Positions 51,894 to 60,607 of a stretch of 64,000 bases of DNA are shown piece by piece. The translations under genes were made by a program, and so were the position numbers. Positions within the stretch are counted from its first letter, which is position 1; every line of letters begins with the position of its first letter. Origin of the DNA: Prevotella sp. P5-50 (GTDB lineage: Bacteria; Bacteroidota; Bacteroidia; Bacteroidales; Bacteroidaceae); NCBI RefSeq assembly GCF_002251295.1, contig NZ_NPJA01000033.1:124001-188000 (forward strand), read 5' to 3'. Below the pieces are notes generated by a model. The model saw only the letters and a program-made list of their open reading frames with translations. It did no database searches and was not told the DNA's origin.

Positions 51894-52070
51894 TTATCCA
51901 ACGTTTGATAAAGGTATTATCCAATATTTGATAAAAGTATTATCCAACGTTTGATAAAGGTATTATCCAACGTTTGATAAAAGTATTATCCAACGTTGAC
52001 AAGGGCGTTTTCAAACGTTTAGAAAGGATGTTTTCAAACGTTTAGAAAGGATGTTTTCAAACGTTTGGCA
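51894..52070. repeat. 23-bp tandem array, about 8 copies in two variants
   Basis: Unit TTATCCAACGTTTGATAAAG plus three bases, repeated about five times, then switching to a TTTTCAAACGTTTAGAAAGG-type variant for three copies. No unique spacers. All copies keep the core AACGTT or AACGTTT. Confidence 0.85.
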
Positions 52071-52383
52071 ATAAATCTTTGGAACATTGCAGAGAATTGC
52101 CGCAAAACGCCACGTACATTCTTAGCCAAATACATACGACAAAAGTCTCGTTGTTACTTGGATTTCCCACAGAGATTGCACCATGTGCAACGAGTATTTA
52201 ACAGATGTTCGATGCACGTAAAGATATAGTCATCTAACACCACTTAAGTCCGTGATCGTATGTCAATTACGACATCATGGTGTTCGATGTTAGCATTTGC
52301 AGACTCTCGCGTGTGCGCGTAAAAATATGGTAATCATAAAACGAGAACCCGTTGTGGCTTGAACACTTCAATATAAGAAAAGC

Positions 52384-52415
52384 AAAACGGACCTCCTTGC
52401 ATGGAAGTCCGTTCA
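52384..52415 (-). terminator. Terminator of tRNA-Thr
   Basis: On the minus strand ACGGAC-TCC pairs with GGA-GTCCGT and is followed by TTTTGCTTTT. Confidence 0.65.
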
Positions 52416-52422
52416 TCATTTG

Positions 52423-52496
52423 AGCCTCTTGTCGGATTCGAACCAACGACCCCGAGATTACAAATCACGTGCTCTGGCCAACTGAGCTAAAGAGGC
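52423..52496 (-). tRNA. tRNA-Thr (anticodon UGU)
   Basis: 74 nt. Acceptor GCCTCTT / AAGAGGC, discriminator T, anticodon arm with loop TTTGTAA, T arm GTTGG-TTCGAAT-CCGAC. CCA is not encoded. Confidence 0.95.
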
Positions 52497-52500
52497 GGGT

Positions 52501-52596
52501 GGGCAAGCTGTCTGTATCGCGCCGCTACAACCAAGTACCTTTGCTACGTTCCCGTCCTGGAGGATTCCGAGGGAGCTGGCCGTACAGGACTTGCCC
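52501..52596 (-). ncRNA. ffs: Signal recognition particle RNA (small bacterial type)
   Basis: About 96 nt. The ends pair (GGGCAAG with CTTGCCC), and the apical domain carries CAGGACGGGAACGTAGCA, the SRP helix 8 motif bound by Ffh. A minus-strand TACCTTTGC promoter box lies at 52639-52647. It lies directly upstream of tRNA-Thr, in the same direction. Confidence 0.82.
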
Positions 52597-52638
52597 ATTT
52601 TTATTGTTTGATTTTTGCCCTAATGGGCGAAATCGGGT

Positions 52639-52647
52639 GCAAAGGTA
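52639..52647 (-). promoter_or_regulatory. Promoter box of SRP RNA / tRNA-Thr
   Basis: Minus-strand TACCTTTGC about 43 bp before the SRP RNA 5' end. Confidence 0.55.
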
Positions 52648-52934
52648 CTAAAAAGTTTCCAAATAACAGGCATTAGTCGTGATGTTTTTTCGTTTTTAAC
52701 ACTTTTCTAAGCGTTTTTCTAAGTTTCTCCCCCACTTATCTTCAACTTACGACTCTATAGTTGCCCGTATAGCAGAAATAAACAGAGACCGGTTGCCCCT
52801 CCTGTATTTCGCATGATTCACACGACCACAAACCTACAGTCTTAGACTAACGGCACCTAACCTAAAGGTTTTCTTCCTCCTTGAAAGGCAGAGTTCAAGA
52901 GAACTTGACGCTGCTCTTTCTTCGTTCGTCAGTT

Positions 52935-53172
52935 CGGAAATAAAAGAAAAACGGGCTTTTTCTTTGTATTTCGCTCGGTTTGCACTACTCTGGGCTTGAC
53001 AGCCCCAAGGTAGGCGGCACCTCGGAAATAAAAGAAAAACGAGCTTTTTCTTTGTATTTCGCTCGGTTTGCACTACTCTGGGCTTGACAGCCCCAAGGTA
53101 GTCGGCACCTCGGAAATAAAAGAAAAACGAGGTTTTTCTTTGTATTTCGCTCGGTTTGCACTACCTTTGCAA
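52935..53172 (+). repeat. 88-bp tandem hairpin-promoter array, 2.7 copies
   Basis: Units start at 52935, 53023 and 53111. Each has an AAAGAAAAAC / GTTTTTCTTT-like hairpin, then TTTG and a 19-bp spacer. Copies 1 and 2 end in TACTCTGGG; only copy 3 has the perfect -7 box TACCTTTGC (53162-53170). Confidence 0.85.
53139..53170 (+). promoter_or_regulatory. Promoter of the DUF4199/GT2/apbE operon
   Basis: TTTG at 53139-53142, a 19-bp spacer and TACCTTTGC at 53162-53170, 19 bp before the ATG at 53190. Confidence 0.75.
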
Positions 53173-53189
53173 ACGATATTCGAATATTG

Positions 53190-53717
53190 ATGACACCACA
53201 GGAATACGTACAACTGAAAGCGTTTGCTCGCCAAGATGGCGCATTGCTTTCGCTCGTTATGATTGGGGCGTTCGCTTGCTATATAATAGGAATGACGCAA
53301 CCGCTCCTCTCGTTTGTCGCTTTGATGACCATTGCGGCTACACCTTTTTTCGTAGCCAGCCGTCTGCGCCACTATCGCGACTACGGCCGTCAAGGAAGGC
53401 TATCGTTTGGACTGGGCTACGCCTATAGCATCCTCACCTTTTTCTATGGCGGTTTGCTACTGACGGCTGCTACTTTCATATACTTTGCCTATCTTGACAA
53501 TGGCTATCTGATAAGCCAGTTTACAGACATCCTGCAATCTCCTGAAAGCCAACAAGCCATGAAGCTCTACGGCGTTGACCAAGAAATGAACGACAGTTTG
53601 CGCATATTGAGCGAACTGCGACCTATCGATTATGCCCTCAACGTGCTGTCGTCGGTCATTCTCTCAGGTTTCTTCTGGGGACTGCCCATTGCTCTGTTTA
53701 TGCGCAAAAAACAATAG
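53190..53717 (+). CDS. DUF4199 membrane protein
   Basis: A 175-aa protein starting at the ATG at 53190. Four hydrophobic segments ('LVMIGAFACYIIGMT', 'LLSFVALMTIAATPFFVA', 'GYAYSILTFFYGGLLLTAATFIYFAYLDNG', 'VLSSVILSGFFWGLPIAL') and the order match DUF4199, usually encoded just upstream of a DPM1-like glycosyltransferase in Bacteroidota, as here (37-bp gap). Function unknown; perhaps a flippase or a partner of the glycosyltransferase. Confidence 0.8.
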   Translation: MTPQEYVQLKAFARQDGALLSLVMIGAFACYIIGMTQPLLSFVALMTIAATPFFVASRLRHYRDYGRQGRLSFGLGYAYSILTFFYGGLLLTAATFIYFAYLDNGYLISQFTDILQSPESQQAMKLYGVDQEMNDSLRILSELRPIDYALNVLSSVILSGFFWGLPIALFMRKKQ

Positions 53718-53754
53718 AACACTATATACATACCAACATAAAAGAATAGAAAAA

Positions 53755-54723
53755 ATGGATATTTCCGTAGTTATACCCTTATATAATGAAGACGAGTCGC
53801 TACCTGAACTCCACGCATGGATAGACCGCGTGATGGTGGCCAACAATTTCAGTTACGAGATTATCTTCGTCAACGACGGTTCTACAGACCGCAGTTGGGA
53901 CGTAATCTGCGAACTGGCTTCTAAATCACAACACGTGAAAGGCATCAAATTCCGCCGCAACTACGGTAAGAGTCCCGCACTCTATTGCGGTTTCAAGGCT
54001 GCCCAAGGCGATGTTGTCATTACGATGGACGCTGACTTGCAAGACTCGCCCGACGAGATTCCAGGACTCTACCATATGATAATGGACGAGCACTATGACC
54101 TGGTGAGCGGTTACAAACAGAAGCGCCACGACCCACTTTCAAAAACTATCCCCACCAAACTCTTCAATGCCACGGCACGCAAGGTGAGCGGCATTAAGAA
54201 CCTTCACGATTTCAACTGTGGGCTGAAAGCCTACCGCCGTGATGTGGTAAAGAACATAGAGGTGTTCGGCGAGATGCACCGTTTCATTCCCTATCTGGCA
54301 AAAAATGCCGGTTTCGACAAGATAGGTGAGAAAGTAGTACACCACCAGAAACGCCAGTACGGCAAATCGAAGTTTATGGGATGGAATCGTTTCGTCAACG
54401 GTTACCTTGACTTGATGACCCTTTGGTTTCTTGGAACATTCGGCAAAAAGCCGATGCACGTATTCGGTTTCTTGGGCACACTCGTCTTCATGATAGGATT
54501 CATATCAGCCTTCATTATCGGAGCCGAGAAACTCTGGGCACTCTATTGCCACATTCCCATGCGATTGGTTACCGACTCACCATTCTTCTACATCGCTCTG
54601 ACGATGATGATGATTGGTACACAACTGTTCTTGGCTGGATTCCTGGGCGACCTCATCAGCCGTAACAGTGCAGGAAGAAACGACTATCAGATAGAAGAAG
54701 AAATAAAAATTGAGCAAGCGTAA
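53755..54723 (+). CDS. GT2 glycosyltransferase (DPM1/GtrB-like)
   Basis: A 322-aa protein starting at the ATG at 53755. The GT-A fold shows 'VVIPLYNEDESLPEL', 'VNDGSTDRSW', 'RRNYGKSPALYCGFKAAQGDVVITMDADLQDSPDEIP' (DxD 'DAD') and 'NCGLKAYRRDV'. Two C-terminal membrane helices (about 235-260 and 275-310) follow, as in dolichyl/undecaprenyl-phosphate sugar synthases. It likely makes a lipid-linked sugar for envelope glycan modification. Its end overlaps the start region of the DUF6452 gene. Confidence 0.92.
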   Translation: MDISVVIPLYNEDESLPELHAWIDRVMVANNFSYEIIFVNDGSTDRSWDVICELASKSQHVKGIKFRRNYGKSPALYCGFKAAQGDVVITMDADLQDSPDEIPGLYHMIMDEHYDLVSGYKQKRHDPLSKTIPTKLFNATARKVSGIKNLHDFNCGLKAYRRDVVKNIEVFGEMHRFIPYLAKNAGFDKIGEKVVHHQKRQYGKSKFMGWNRFVNGYLDLMTLWFLGTFGKKPMHVFGFLGTLVFMIGFISAFIIGAEKLWALYCHIPMRLVTDSPFFYIALTMMMIGTQLFLAGFLGDLISRNSAGRNDYQIEEEIKIEQA

Positions 54724-54727
54724 AACC

Positions 54728-55267
54728 ATGCAACAGAAGCAACACAATATTCTGAAATACTGTAAGCAAGGCAGCCTCTACTGGCTACCCTGTCTGCTGG
54801 TCGCTACTCTACTGGCTATCGCAGGTTGCTCGTCTATCGACTGTCCGGTACAGAACCGTGTATATACGGTCTATAGTCTGAAGAAAGCCAACGGAACAGC
54901 CGACACTCTGAAGGTAGATACCCTATCCATCTGCAGCAGACGCGCCGACGGACGCGACACAATACTACAGAACCGCATCACCGGAGTAACTACGTTCGAC
55001 CTCGACATCAGTTACATCAACCCCGTCGATACACTCCACATGACACTCCTCGACACGATGGGCAATACCTATCGCGACACGATCTGGGTGGAAAAGAGCA
55101 ACCAACCACATTTCGAATCGGTAGATTGCCAGATTTCCTACTTTCATACTATCCTGTCGGTGAAGTCAACACACCACATCATCGACTCGTTATCCATCAA
55201 CAATTCCCAAGTCAACTATGACGCATCGAAAGAACATTTCCACTTATATCTCAAGGATCGCTATTAG
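54728..55267 (+). CDS. DUF6452-like lipoprotein
   Basis: A 179-aa protein starting at the ATG at 54728; an upstream TTG is also open. The signal with lipobox 'LLAIAGCSS' ends near residue 33. A beta-rich body ('VYTVYSLKKANGTADTLKVDTLSICSR') resembles DUF6452, which in Bacteroidota is normally encoded beside DUF6048, as here. The last 50 bp of this gene are shared, in another frame, with the start of the DUF6048 gene. Confidence 0.72.
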   Translation: MQQKQHNILKYCKQGSLYWLPCLLVATLLAIAGCSSIDCPVQNRVYTVYSLKKANGTADTLKVDTLSICSRRADGRDTILQNRITGVTTFDLDISYINPVDTLHMTLLDTMGNTYRDTIWVEKSNQPHFESVDCQISYFHTILSVKSTHHIIDSLSINNSQVNYDASKEHFHLYLKDRY

Positions 55268-55913
55268 TCTTCTGCTGATTGTGGCAGCCACCGGCAACGG
55301 TAGGGCTCAACAGAAAAACATCATCATACCGGAAGACTCGATACCGATGTTCAGGGGATTTGCCGTTTCCTTCGACCTCGTTGGCCCTGCCATGTTGGCA
55401 CTCAGCGACCATGGCGAATACGAAGGAGCATTCCGACTGAATCTCCACGACCAATGGTTTCCCATCGTAGAGGTGGGTTACGGTAAAGCCAACCACGAGA
55501 ACGATGAGGTGACGGGCATTACCTACAAAACCGGAGCACCCTACTTCCGCATCGGTATGGACTGGAATCTGCTGAAGAAAAAACATGGTCCCAATCGTCT
55601 GTATGGCGGTTTCCGCTATGCTTTCACCTCTTATAAAGTAGATATAATGCGAGGCGAAATGGACGACCCCGTATGGCAAGGAAGTAATATCGTTGACATC
55701 CAAGACATGCAATGTTCGCAACATTGGCTGGAAGCAGTATTCGGCATTGATGCTAAAATCAGCGGTCCCATCCATCTGGGATGGAATGTGCGCTACAAAC
55801 GACGCATAGCCCACAACGACGGAACAGCAGGACAAACCTGGTATATTCCTGGTTTCGGTACCTATGGCGACACACGTATTGCCGCTAATTTCAACGTGAT
55901 TATCGACATTTAA
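55218..55913 (+). CDS. DUF6048-like outer-membrane protein
   Basis: A 231-aa protein with an N-terminal signal ('RIAISLLLIVAATGNGRAQ', cut near residue 30) and a barrel-like body with short alternating strands ('FRLNLHDQWFPIVEVGYGKANHEN', 'NRLYGGFRYAFTSYKVD', 'GPIHLGWNVRYKRRIAH') ending 'NFNVIIDI'. It matches the DUF6048 family, a small predicted outer-membrane barrel. Likely works with the DUF6452 lipoprotein. Confidence 0.78.
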   Translation: MTHRKNISTYISRIAISLLLIVAATGNGRAQQKNIIIPEDSIPMFRGFAVSFDLVGPAMLALSDHGEYEGAFRLNLHDQWFPIVEVGYGKANHENDEVTGITYKTGAPYFRIGMDWNLLKKKHGPNRLYGGFRYAFTSYKVDIMRGEMDDPVWQGSNIVDIQDMQCSQHWLEAVFGIDAKISGPIHLGWNVRYKRRIAHNDGTAGQTWYIPGFGTYGDTRIAANFNVIIDI

Positions 55914-55938
55914 AACAACACAAACTATCCCTGAAACC

Positions 55939-56970
55939 ATGTCTGCAAAAAACAAGAAACGCCTGATTTGGCAAATACCATTCCTCGCCGTACTCATCAT
56001 CGGCACCGTGCTGATTATTCGGCAACAGCAAAACGTGCCCTACCTCACCAACAAAGGTTTTATATTCGGCACTACTTACAGCATCACCTACCAGTCGGAT
56101 CAAGACTACGAAAAGGAAATACTTGCAGAACTCAACAAAGTTGACGCAGCCCTGTCGATGTTCAACAAAAGCTCCATCATTTCCAATGTCAACAACAACA
56201 AGGACATGAAGGTCAACAACATGTTTCTTGAAGTATTCAATCTGGCACAAACCATATCAGAAAACACCGAAGGAGCATTCGACATCACCGTAGCGCCACT
56301 GGTCAACGCATGGGGGTTCGGCTTCAAAAGTGGAAACATGCCCACCCGCCATCAAGTAGATTCCATCCTGCAGTTCATAGGCTACAGAAAGGTTTCTATC
56401 GACCACATGAAAGTGAAAAAAGCCGACCCTCGACTGATGCTCGACTGCTCTGCCATTGCCAAAGGCTACGGAGTGGATGCCGTGGCAAGACTGTTGAAGA
56501 AAAAAGGCGTGAACAACTTCACGGTAGAGATAGGTGGCGAGATTGCCACACGTGGTGTCAGCGCACGAAGAGCACCATGGCGCATCGGGGTGGTAAAACC
56601 AACGGAAGACTCTTTGCTCTACAACAACGAATACCAAACAATCCTCAACTTGAGCGATATTGCCATGGCCACCAGCGGCAACTACCGCAACTTCTATTAC
56701 AAAGGCGGCAGAAAATATGCACACACCATCGACCCAAAGACGGGATATCCCGTACAGCATAGTCTGTTGTCGGCTACCGTCCTTGCCAACACCTGTGCTG
56801 AAGCGGATGCCTATGCCACAGCATTTATGGTGATGGGGATGGAAGGGGCCAAGCAGATACTGGAAAAGGAAAAACAGCTGATGGCCTACTTCATCTATAC
56901 AGACGAAAAGGGAAAAATTGCTGTATGGTACTCACCTGAGATGAAAAACAAAATAGAGCAACTACCCTAA
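55939..56970 (+). CDS. apbE: FAD:protein FMN transferase (ApbE family)
   Basis: A 343-aa protein with an N-terminal membrane anchor (about 10-28). ApbE features: 'FGTTYSITYQSD', 'FDITVAPLVNAWGFG', 'LDCSAIAKGYGVDAVA', 'VEIGGEIATRG', 'ATSGNYRNFYYKGGRKYAHTIDPKTGYPV' and 'TVLANTCAEADAYATAFMVMG'. The family moves FMN from FAD onto threonine of redox proteins such as Nqr/Rnf subunits, in the periplasm. Located between the envelope genes and a Crp-like regulator, 5 bp before it. Confidence 0.93.
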   Translation: MSAKNKKRLIWQIPFLAVLIIGTVLIIRQQQNVPYLTNKGFIFGTTYSITYQSDQDYEKEILAELNKVDAALSMFNKSSIISNVNNNKDMKVNNMFLEVFNLAQTISENTEGAFDITVAPLVNAWGFGFKSGNMPTRHQVDSILQFIGYRKVSIDHMKVKKADPRLMLDCSAIAKGYGVDAVARLLKKKGVNNFTVEIGGEIATRGVSARRAPWRIGVVKPTEDSLLYNNEYQTILNLSDIAMATSGNYRNFYYKGGRKYAHTIDPKTGYPVQHSLLSATVLANTCAEADAYATAFMVMGMEGAKQILEKEKQLMAYFIYTDEKGKIAVWYSPEMKNKIEQLP

Positions 56971-56975
56971 GCAAC

Positions 56976-57680
56976 ATGCCCGCCATACACCTCTACGATA
57001 AACTGTTACAATTTCCCCTGTTCCAAGGCATGAGCCATTCGGAACTCATGGAGGTTGTGGCACACACACGTATCGGATTCCATAAATATCCCGCAGAGAA
57101 AACACTATGGACTGCTGGAAGCCGATGCGAACAATTGGTGTTTCTCATCAACGGGCAATTGCAGTCAGAACACTTTTCCGGTCCACGCCCCTGTCGGGTT
57201 ATCGAACAACTATCTGCCCCCTATGTGCTTGAACCCGAACGACTCTATGGTGTGGAACAACACTACCAACACACCTACTCCACGCTGACCGACACCAATA
57301 TCCTTACCATCGACAAAGCAGAAGTGCGTCTGCTGATGGAAACACAACTGGTGTTCCGCCTCAACTATGTCAATCTGCTTGCCACCACCTGCCAGAGGTA
57401 CGACAACCGAACACGTCAATCGGCGCCAAAAGATCTTCGCGAACGACTCATTCGCTATTTCTTCTCACAATGTCAATACCCCGCAGGCCCCAAAACGTTC
57501 CATATCCTCATGCGACAGTTGGCAGAAATGATTGACGCCAGAGTGCGCGACATCTCACAAACGCTCAACCAAATGCAAACGGAAAACCTACTCTCCCTTC
57601 ATCGAGGGCGCATCGTCATTCCCTTGATAGAAAGACTTCTGATGTGGAACACGACCGCTACAGAAGGGAATGACCTTTGA
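56976..57680 (+). CDS. Crp/Fnr-family transcriptional regulator
   Basis: A 234-aa protein. The N-terminal cyclic-nucleotide-binding-like barrel ('LLQFPLFQGMSHSELMEVVAHTRIGFHKYPAEKTLWTAGSRCEQLVFLINGQL') is followed by a dimer helix ('TQLVFRLNYVNLLATTCQRYDNRTRQ') and a C-terminal winged helix ('FHILMRQLAEMIDARVRDISQTLNQMQTENLLSLHRGRIVI'). No Fe-S Cys cluster is present. Likely controls the local operon or redox-envelope genes; the ligand is unknown. Confidence 0.85.
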   Translation: MPAIHLYDKLLQFPLFQGMSHSELMEVVAHTRIGFHKYPAEKTLWTAGSRCEQLVFLINGQLQSEHFSGPRPCRVIEQLSAPYVLEPERLYGVEQHYQHTYSTLTDTNILTIDKAEVRLLMETQLVFRLNYVNLLATTCQRYDNRTRQSAPKDLRERLIRYFFSQCQYPAGPKTFHILMRQLAEMIDARVRDISQTLNQMQTENLLSLHRGRIVIPLIERLLMWNTTATEGNDL

Positions 57681-58145
57681 AACAAAAATACATCATCATA
57701 ACGACAGTTTACAACAGAAGGTTGGTAAGAAGCCTAACGGCATCATGATAACATAAAAACGTTTTATCAAGGAAATGTCTCCCAACAAGCTCCCATAATC
57801 AAGCAAAATATTGGGACTTACATGGGACTCACATGGGACTCACATGGGAAATACTATATAGGCAGAAAGCTGATTATAAACAGAAAGCATCCCGAACACA
57901 TCCCGAACACATCCCGAAGGAAAAATACTGTATTTGATATTGGAAAAACGCCAATAGATTTCTACATGGATAAGTCTTGTGAAGGGCATTTTGAAGCGTA
58001 TGATACTCCCGCTTATCAACCACAAAAAATTGTCAAGACAGCCAGACACGATAATTTGTAGTATATTTTAATTTCAATTAACGCGTTTTCTTTCGTTGTA
58101 TGCTACATATTTCGTATCTTTGCACCTTGATAAATTAACGTTAGT
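57681..58145 (+). other. Intergenic region with short direct repeats
   Basis: 465 bp. Three copies of an ATGGGACTCAC-type unit (about 57818-57850) and three copies of an ACATCCCGA-type unit (about 57886-57920) are followed by a promoter for the peptidase operon. A 79-codon frame across the repeats is low-complexity and looks like chance. Confidence 0.55.
58115..58123 (+). promoter_or_regulatory. Promoter of the peptidase/deaminase operon
   Basis: TATCTTTGC 23 bp before the ATG at 58146; a TTCG at the -33 position gives the normal 19-bp spacing. Confidence 0.6.
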
Positions 58146-60206
58146 ATGAGTGAACATCAGAATCCATTTTTAGTACCCTACAATACTCCACACGACACTG
58201 TGCCCTTCGATAAAATCAGACTTGAAGACTACGAAGAGGCATTCATGGAAGGAATACGCCGTGACAACGAGCAGATTGACAAAATCATCAATAATCCAGA
58301 GAAGCCCACTTTCGACAACACCATCGTCACCAGCGATGAAGACAAAGAGGGCTACTACGACCTGTTGGGACGTGTCTCTGCTGTATTTTTCAATCTGATG
58401 TCGGCTGAAACCAACGACGAGATGGATGCGTTGGCACAAAAGTTGCAACCTATTCTGACACAACACTCCAACGACGTGCGACTCAACCCACGCCTCTTTG
58501 AGCGCATCCGTCAAGTGCATCTGCACCACAGACGTCTCACCGATGAGGAGCAGCGTTTGCTTGACGACTGTTATGACGGGTTTGTACGGAGTGGTGCACT
58601 ACTCGACGAACAAGGCAAGGAACGTCTGCGCAAACTCACAGAAGAGGCTTCTATGCTCTCTTTGCAGTTTTCACAAAACCTGCTGAAAGAGAATAAAGCC
58701 TTCACACTCCATATCACCGATGAGCAACAGCTCGACGGACTACCCGATACCGCACGGGAGGCTGCCGCACAAACGGCCAAGGAAATGGGAAAAGAGGGAT
58801 GGGTATTTACCCTCGACTTTCCATCCTACTCACCGTTCATGACCTATTCCACACAACGCGACCTGCGCAAACAGATGTATATGGAGCGTAATACCGTGTG
58901 CACCCACAACAACAGCGAAAACAATATAGACATTTGCAAACGCCTTGTTAACCTGCGTCGCGAAATAGCCCAACTGCTGGGATTCAAAACCTATGCAGAC
59001 TATGTATTGAAACACCGCATGGCATCCAACGTGAGAAACGTATATCGACTGCTTGACGACTTGATTGATGCTTACCGCCCGACAGCCATCAAAGAGCGCG
59101 ACGAACTCATCAAAATGGCACATAAGGATGTAGAAAAAATGATGCCATGGGATTCCGGATTCTATTCACATAAGTTGCAGATGAAGCGCTACAACCTCGA
59201 CGCCGAGATGTTGCGCCCCTATTTTGAACTCTCAAAAGTGATAGAAGGTGTATTCGGACTCGCTAATAAACTCTACGGCATCACTTTCCGCGAAAACAAA
59301 GACATTCCCGTCTATCATCCAGACGTAAAAGCCTACGAGGTGTTTGATAACGACGGAAGCTATCTCGCCGTATTCTATGCAGATTTCCATCCCCGCAAAG
59401 GCAAGCAGGGTGGCGCATGGATGACCGAATACCAAGGACAATGGATCACACGAAAGGGCGAGAACGTACGTCCACATGTCAGTGTGGTGATGAACCTCAC
59501 CAAGCCCACAGATGAGAAACCTGCCTTGCTCACCCTGGGCGAGGTAGAAACCTTCCTCCACGAATTTGGGCACTCGCTCCACGGCATGTTTGCCAACACT
59601 CGCTTCGAAAGCCTGTCTGGTACCAATGTGTGGTGGGACTTTGTAGAACTGCCTTCACAGTTCATGGAGAATTATGCAGTAGAGAAAGACTTCCTCAGCA
59701 CCTTCGCATTCCACTACAAGACCGGCGAACCAATGCCCGACGAACTCATCCGACGCATCAAGAAAAGCCGGAACTTCATGGCAGCATCGGGATGTCTGCG
59801 ACAAGTATCGTTCGGATTGCTCGACATGGCATACTACACACAGCGCAAGCCCTTTGACGACGATATTCTGTCGTTCGAGAAAAAAGCATGGAAGAAAGCC
59901 ATTATCGGCACCCAACTGCCAGACACCTGCATGACAGTACAGTTCTCACACATCATGGCAGGAGGTTACGCCGCCGGATACTATAGTTATAAATGGGCAG
60001 AAGTACTCGATGCAGACGCCTTCGCCGTATTCAAAAAGCATGGCATTTTCGATAAGCAGACCGCACAAAGCTTCCGAGATAATATTCTGTCAAAAGGTGG
60101 AACAGAACACCCCATGACACTCTATAAACGCTTCCGTAAGGGAGAACCCACCATCGACGCATTACTGAAAAGAAATGGAATCAAACGAGAAACAAAGAAA
60201 GCTTGA
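58146..60206 (+). CDS. M3-family metallopeptidase (Dcp-like dipeptidyl carboxypeptidase)
   Basis: A 686-aa protein with no signal peptide. The zinc motif 'TFLHEFGHSLHGMFA' (HEFGH about 472-476) and the third ligand region 'FVELPSQFMENYA' define M3 oligopeptidases; 'GYYSYKWAEVLDADAFAVF' near the end is typical of the Dcp subgroup. It cleaves short peptides, probably in the cytoplasm. Its last 32 bp overlap the deaminase gene. Confidence 0.93.
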   Translation: MSEHQNPFLVPYNTPHDTVPFDKIRLEDYEEAFMEGIRRDNEQIDKIINNPEKPTFDNTIVTSDEDKEGYYDLLGRVSAVFFNLMSAETNDEMDALAQKLQPILTQHSNDVRLNPRLFERIRQVHLHHRRLTDEEQRLLDDCYDGFVRSGALLDEQGKERLRKLTEEASMLSLQFSQNLLKENKAFTLHITDEQQLDGLPDTAREAAAQTAKEMGKEGWVFTLDFPSYSPFMTYSTQRDLRKQMYMERNTVCTHNNSENNIDICKRLVNLRREIAQLLGFKTYADYVLKHRMASNVRNVYRLLDDLIDAYRPTAIKERDELIKMAHKDVEKMMPWDSGFYSHKLQMKRYNLDAEMLRPYFELSKVIEGVFGLANKLYGITFRENKDIPVYHPDVKAYEVFDNDGSYLAVFYADFHPRKGKQGGAWMTEYQGQWITRKGENVRPHVSVVMNLTKPTDEKPALLTLGEVETFLHEFGHSLHGMFANTRFESLSGTNVWWDFVELPSQFMENYAVEKDFLSTFAFHYKTGEPMPDELIRRIKKSRNFMAASGCLRQVSFGLLDMAYYTQRKPFDDDILSFEKKAWKKAIIGTQLPDTCMTVQFSHIMAGGYAAGYYSYKWAEVLDADAFAVFKKHGIFDKQTAQSFRDNILSKGGTEHPMTLYKRFRKGEPTIDALLKRNGIKRETKKA

Positions 60207-60606
60207 CCTCCGCTATCTGAGGATGGCAGGCATCTGGGCCGAGAACTCCTACTGCCAACGCAGGCAGGTAGGCGCACTCGTGGTGAAAGAAGGTATGATC
60301 ATCAGCGACGGCTATAATGGAACGCCAAGCGGATTTGAGAATGTCTGCGAAGATGACAACAACGTCACCAAGCCTTATGTGCTCCATGCCGAAGCCAATG
60401 CCATTACCAAACTGGCACGGTCGTCAAACAATTCCGACGGTGCCACCATCTATATCACAGCCTCACCATGTATCGAGTGTGCTAAACTCATCATCCAGGC
60501 AGGCATACGCCGCGTGGTCTATGGTGAAAAATACCGCCTGACAGACGGTATAGACCTATTGGAACGCGCCGGAATAGAAACAACATACCTCAATCCCAAC
60601 GAATAA
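60175..60606 (+). CDS. dCMP/cytidine deaminase-family protein
   Basis: A 143-aa protein. 'VLHAEANAITKLA' (HAE about 71-73) and 'ITASPCIECAKLIIQAGI' (PCxxC) form the zinc site of the deoxycytidylate deaminase family, and 'DGYNGTPSGFENVCEDD' matches the substrate loop. Likely supplies dUMP for thymidylate synthesis. The start overlaps the peptidase gene. Confidence 0.93.
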   Translation: MESNEKQRKLDLRYLRMAGIWAENSYCQRRQVGALVVKEGMIISDGYNGTPSGFENVCEDDNNVTKPYVLHAEANAITKLARSSNNSDGATIYITASPCIECAKLIIQAGIRRVVYGEKYRLTDGIDLLERAGIETTYLNPNE

Positions 60607-60607
60607 G

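Larger units (their letters stand above)
51643..52422. other. Intergenic region with minisatellite and CGACCAC repeats
   Basis: 780 bp without a supported gene. 51721-51841 has several CGACCAC motifs, including an inverted pair (ATCGACCAC / GTGGTCGAT) that can form a hairpin. 51894-52070 is a 23-bp tandem array. The rest shows no feature until the tRNA-Thr terminator at 52384-52415. Confidence 0.6.
52648..53189. other. Intergenic region dominated by a tandem promoter repeat
   Basis: 542 bp. The left half (52648-52934) has no recognisable feature apart from a TTCAAG/CTTGAA-type short hairpin near 52875-52905. The right half (52935-53172) is the 88-bp tandem array in front of the DUF4199 gene. 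Confidence 0.6.

Noticed and set aside
51894..52070. 23-bp repeats that could suggest a CRISPR array
   Set aside because: No spacers between units; units drift into a second variant; no cas genes.
57822..58061. 79-codon frame before the peptidase operon
   Set aside because: Built mostly from the short direct repeats; no start context or family resemblance.
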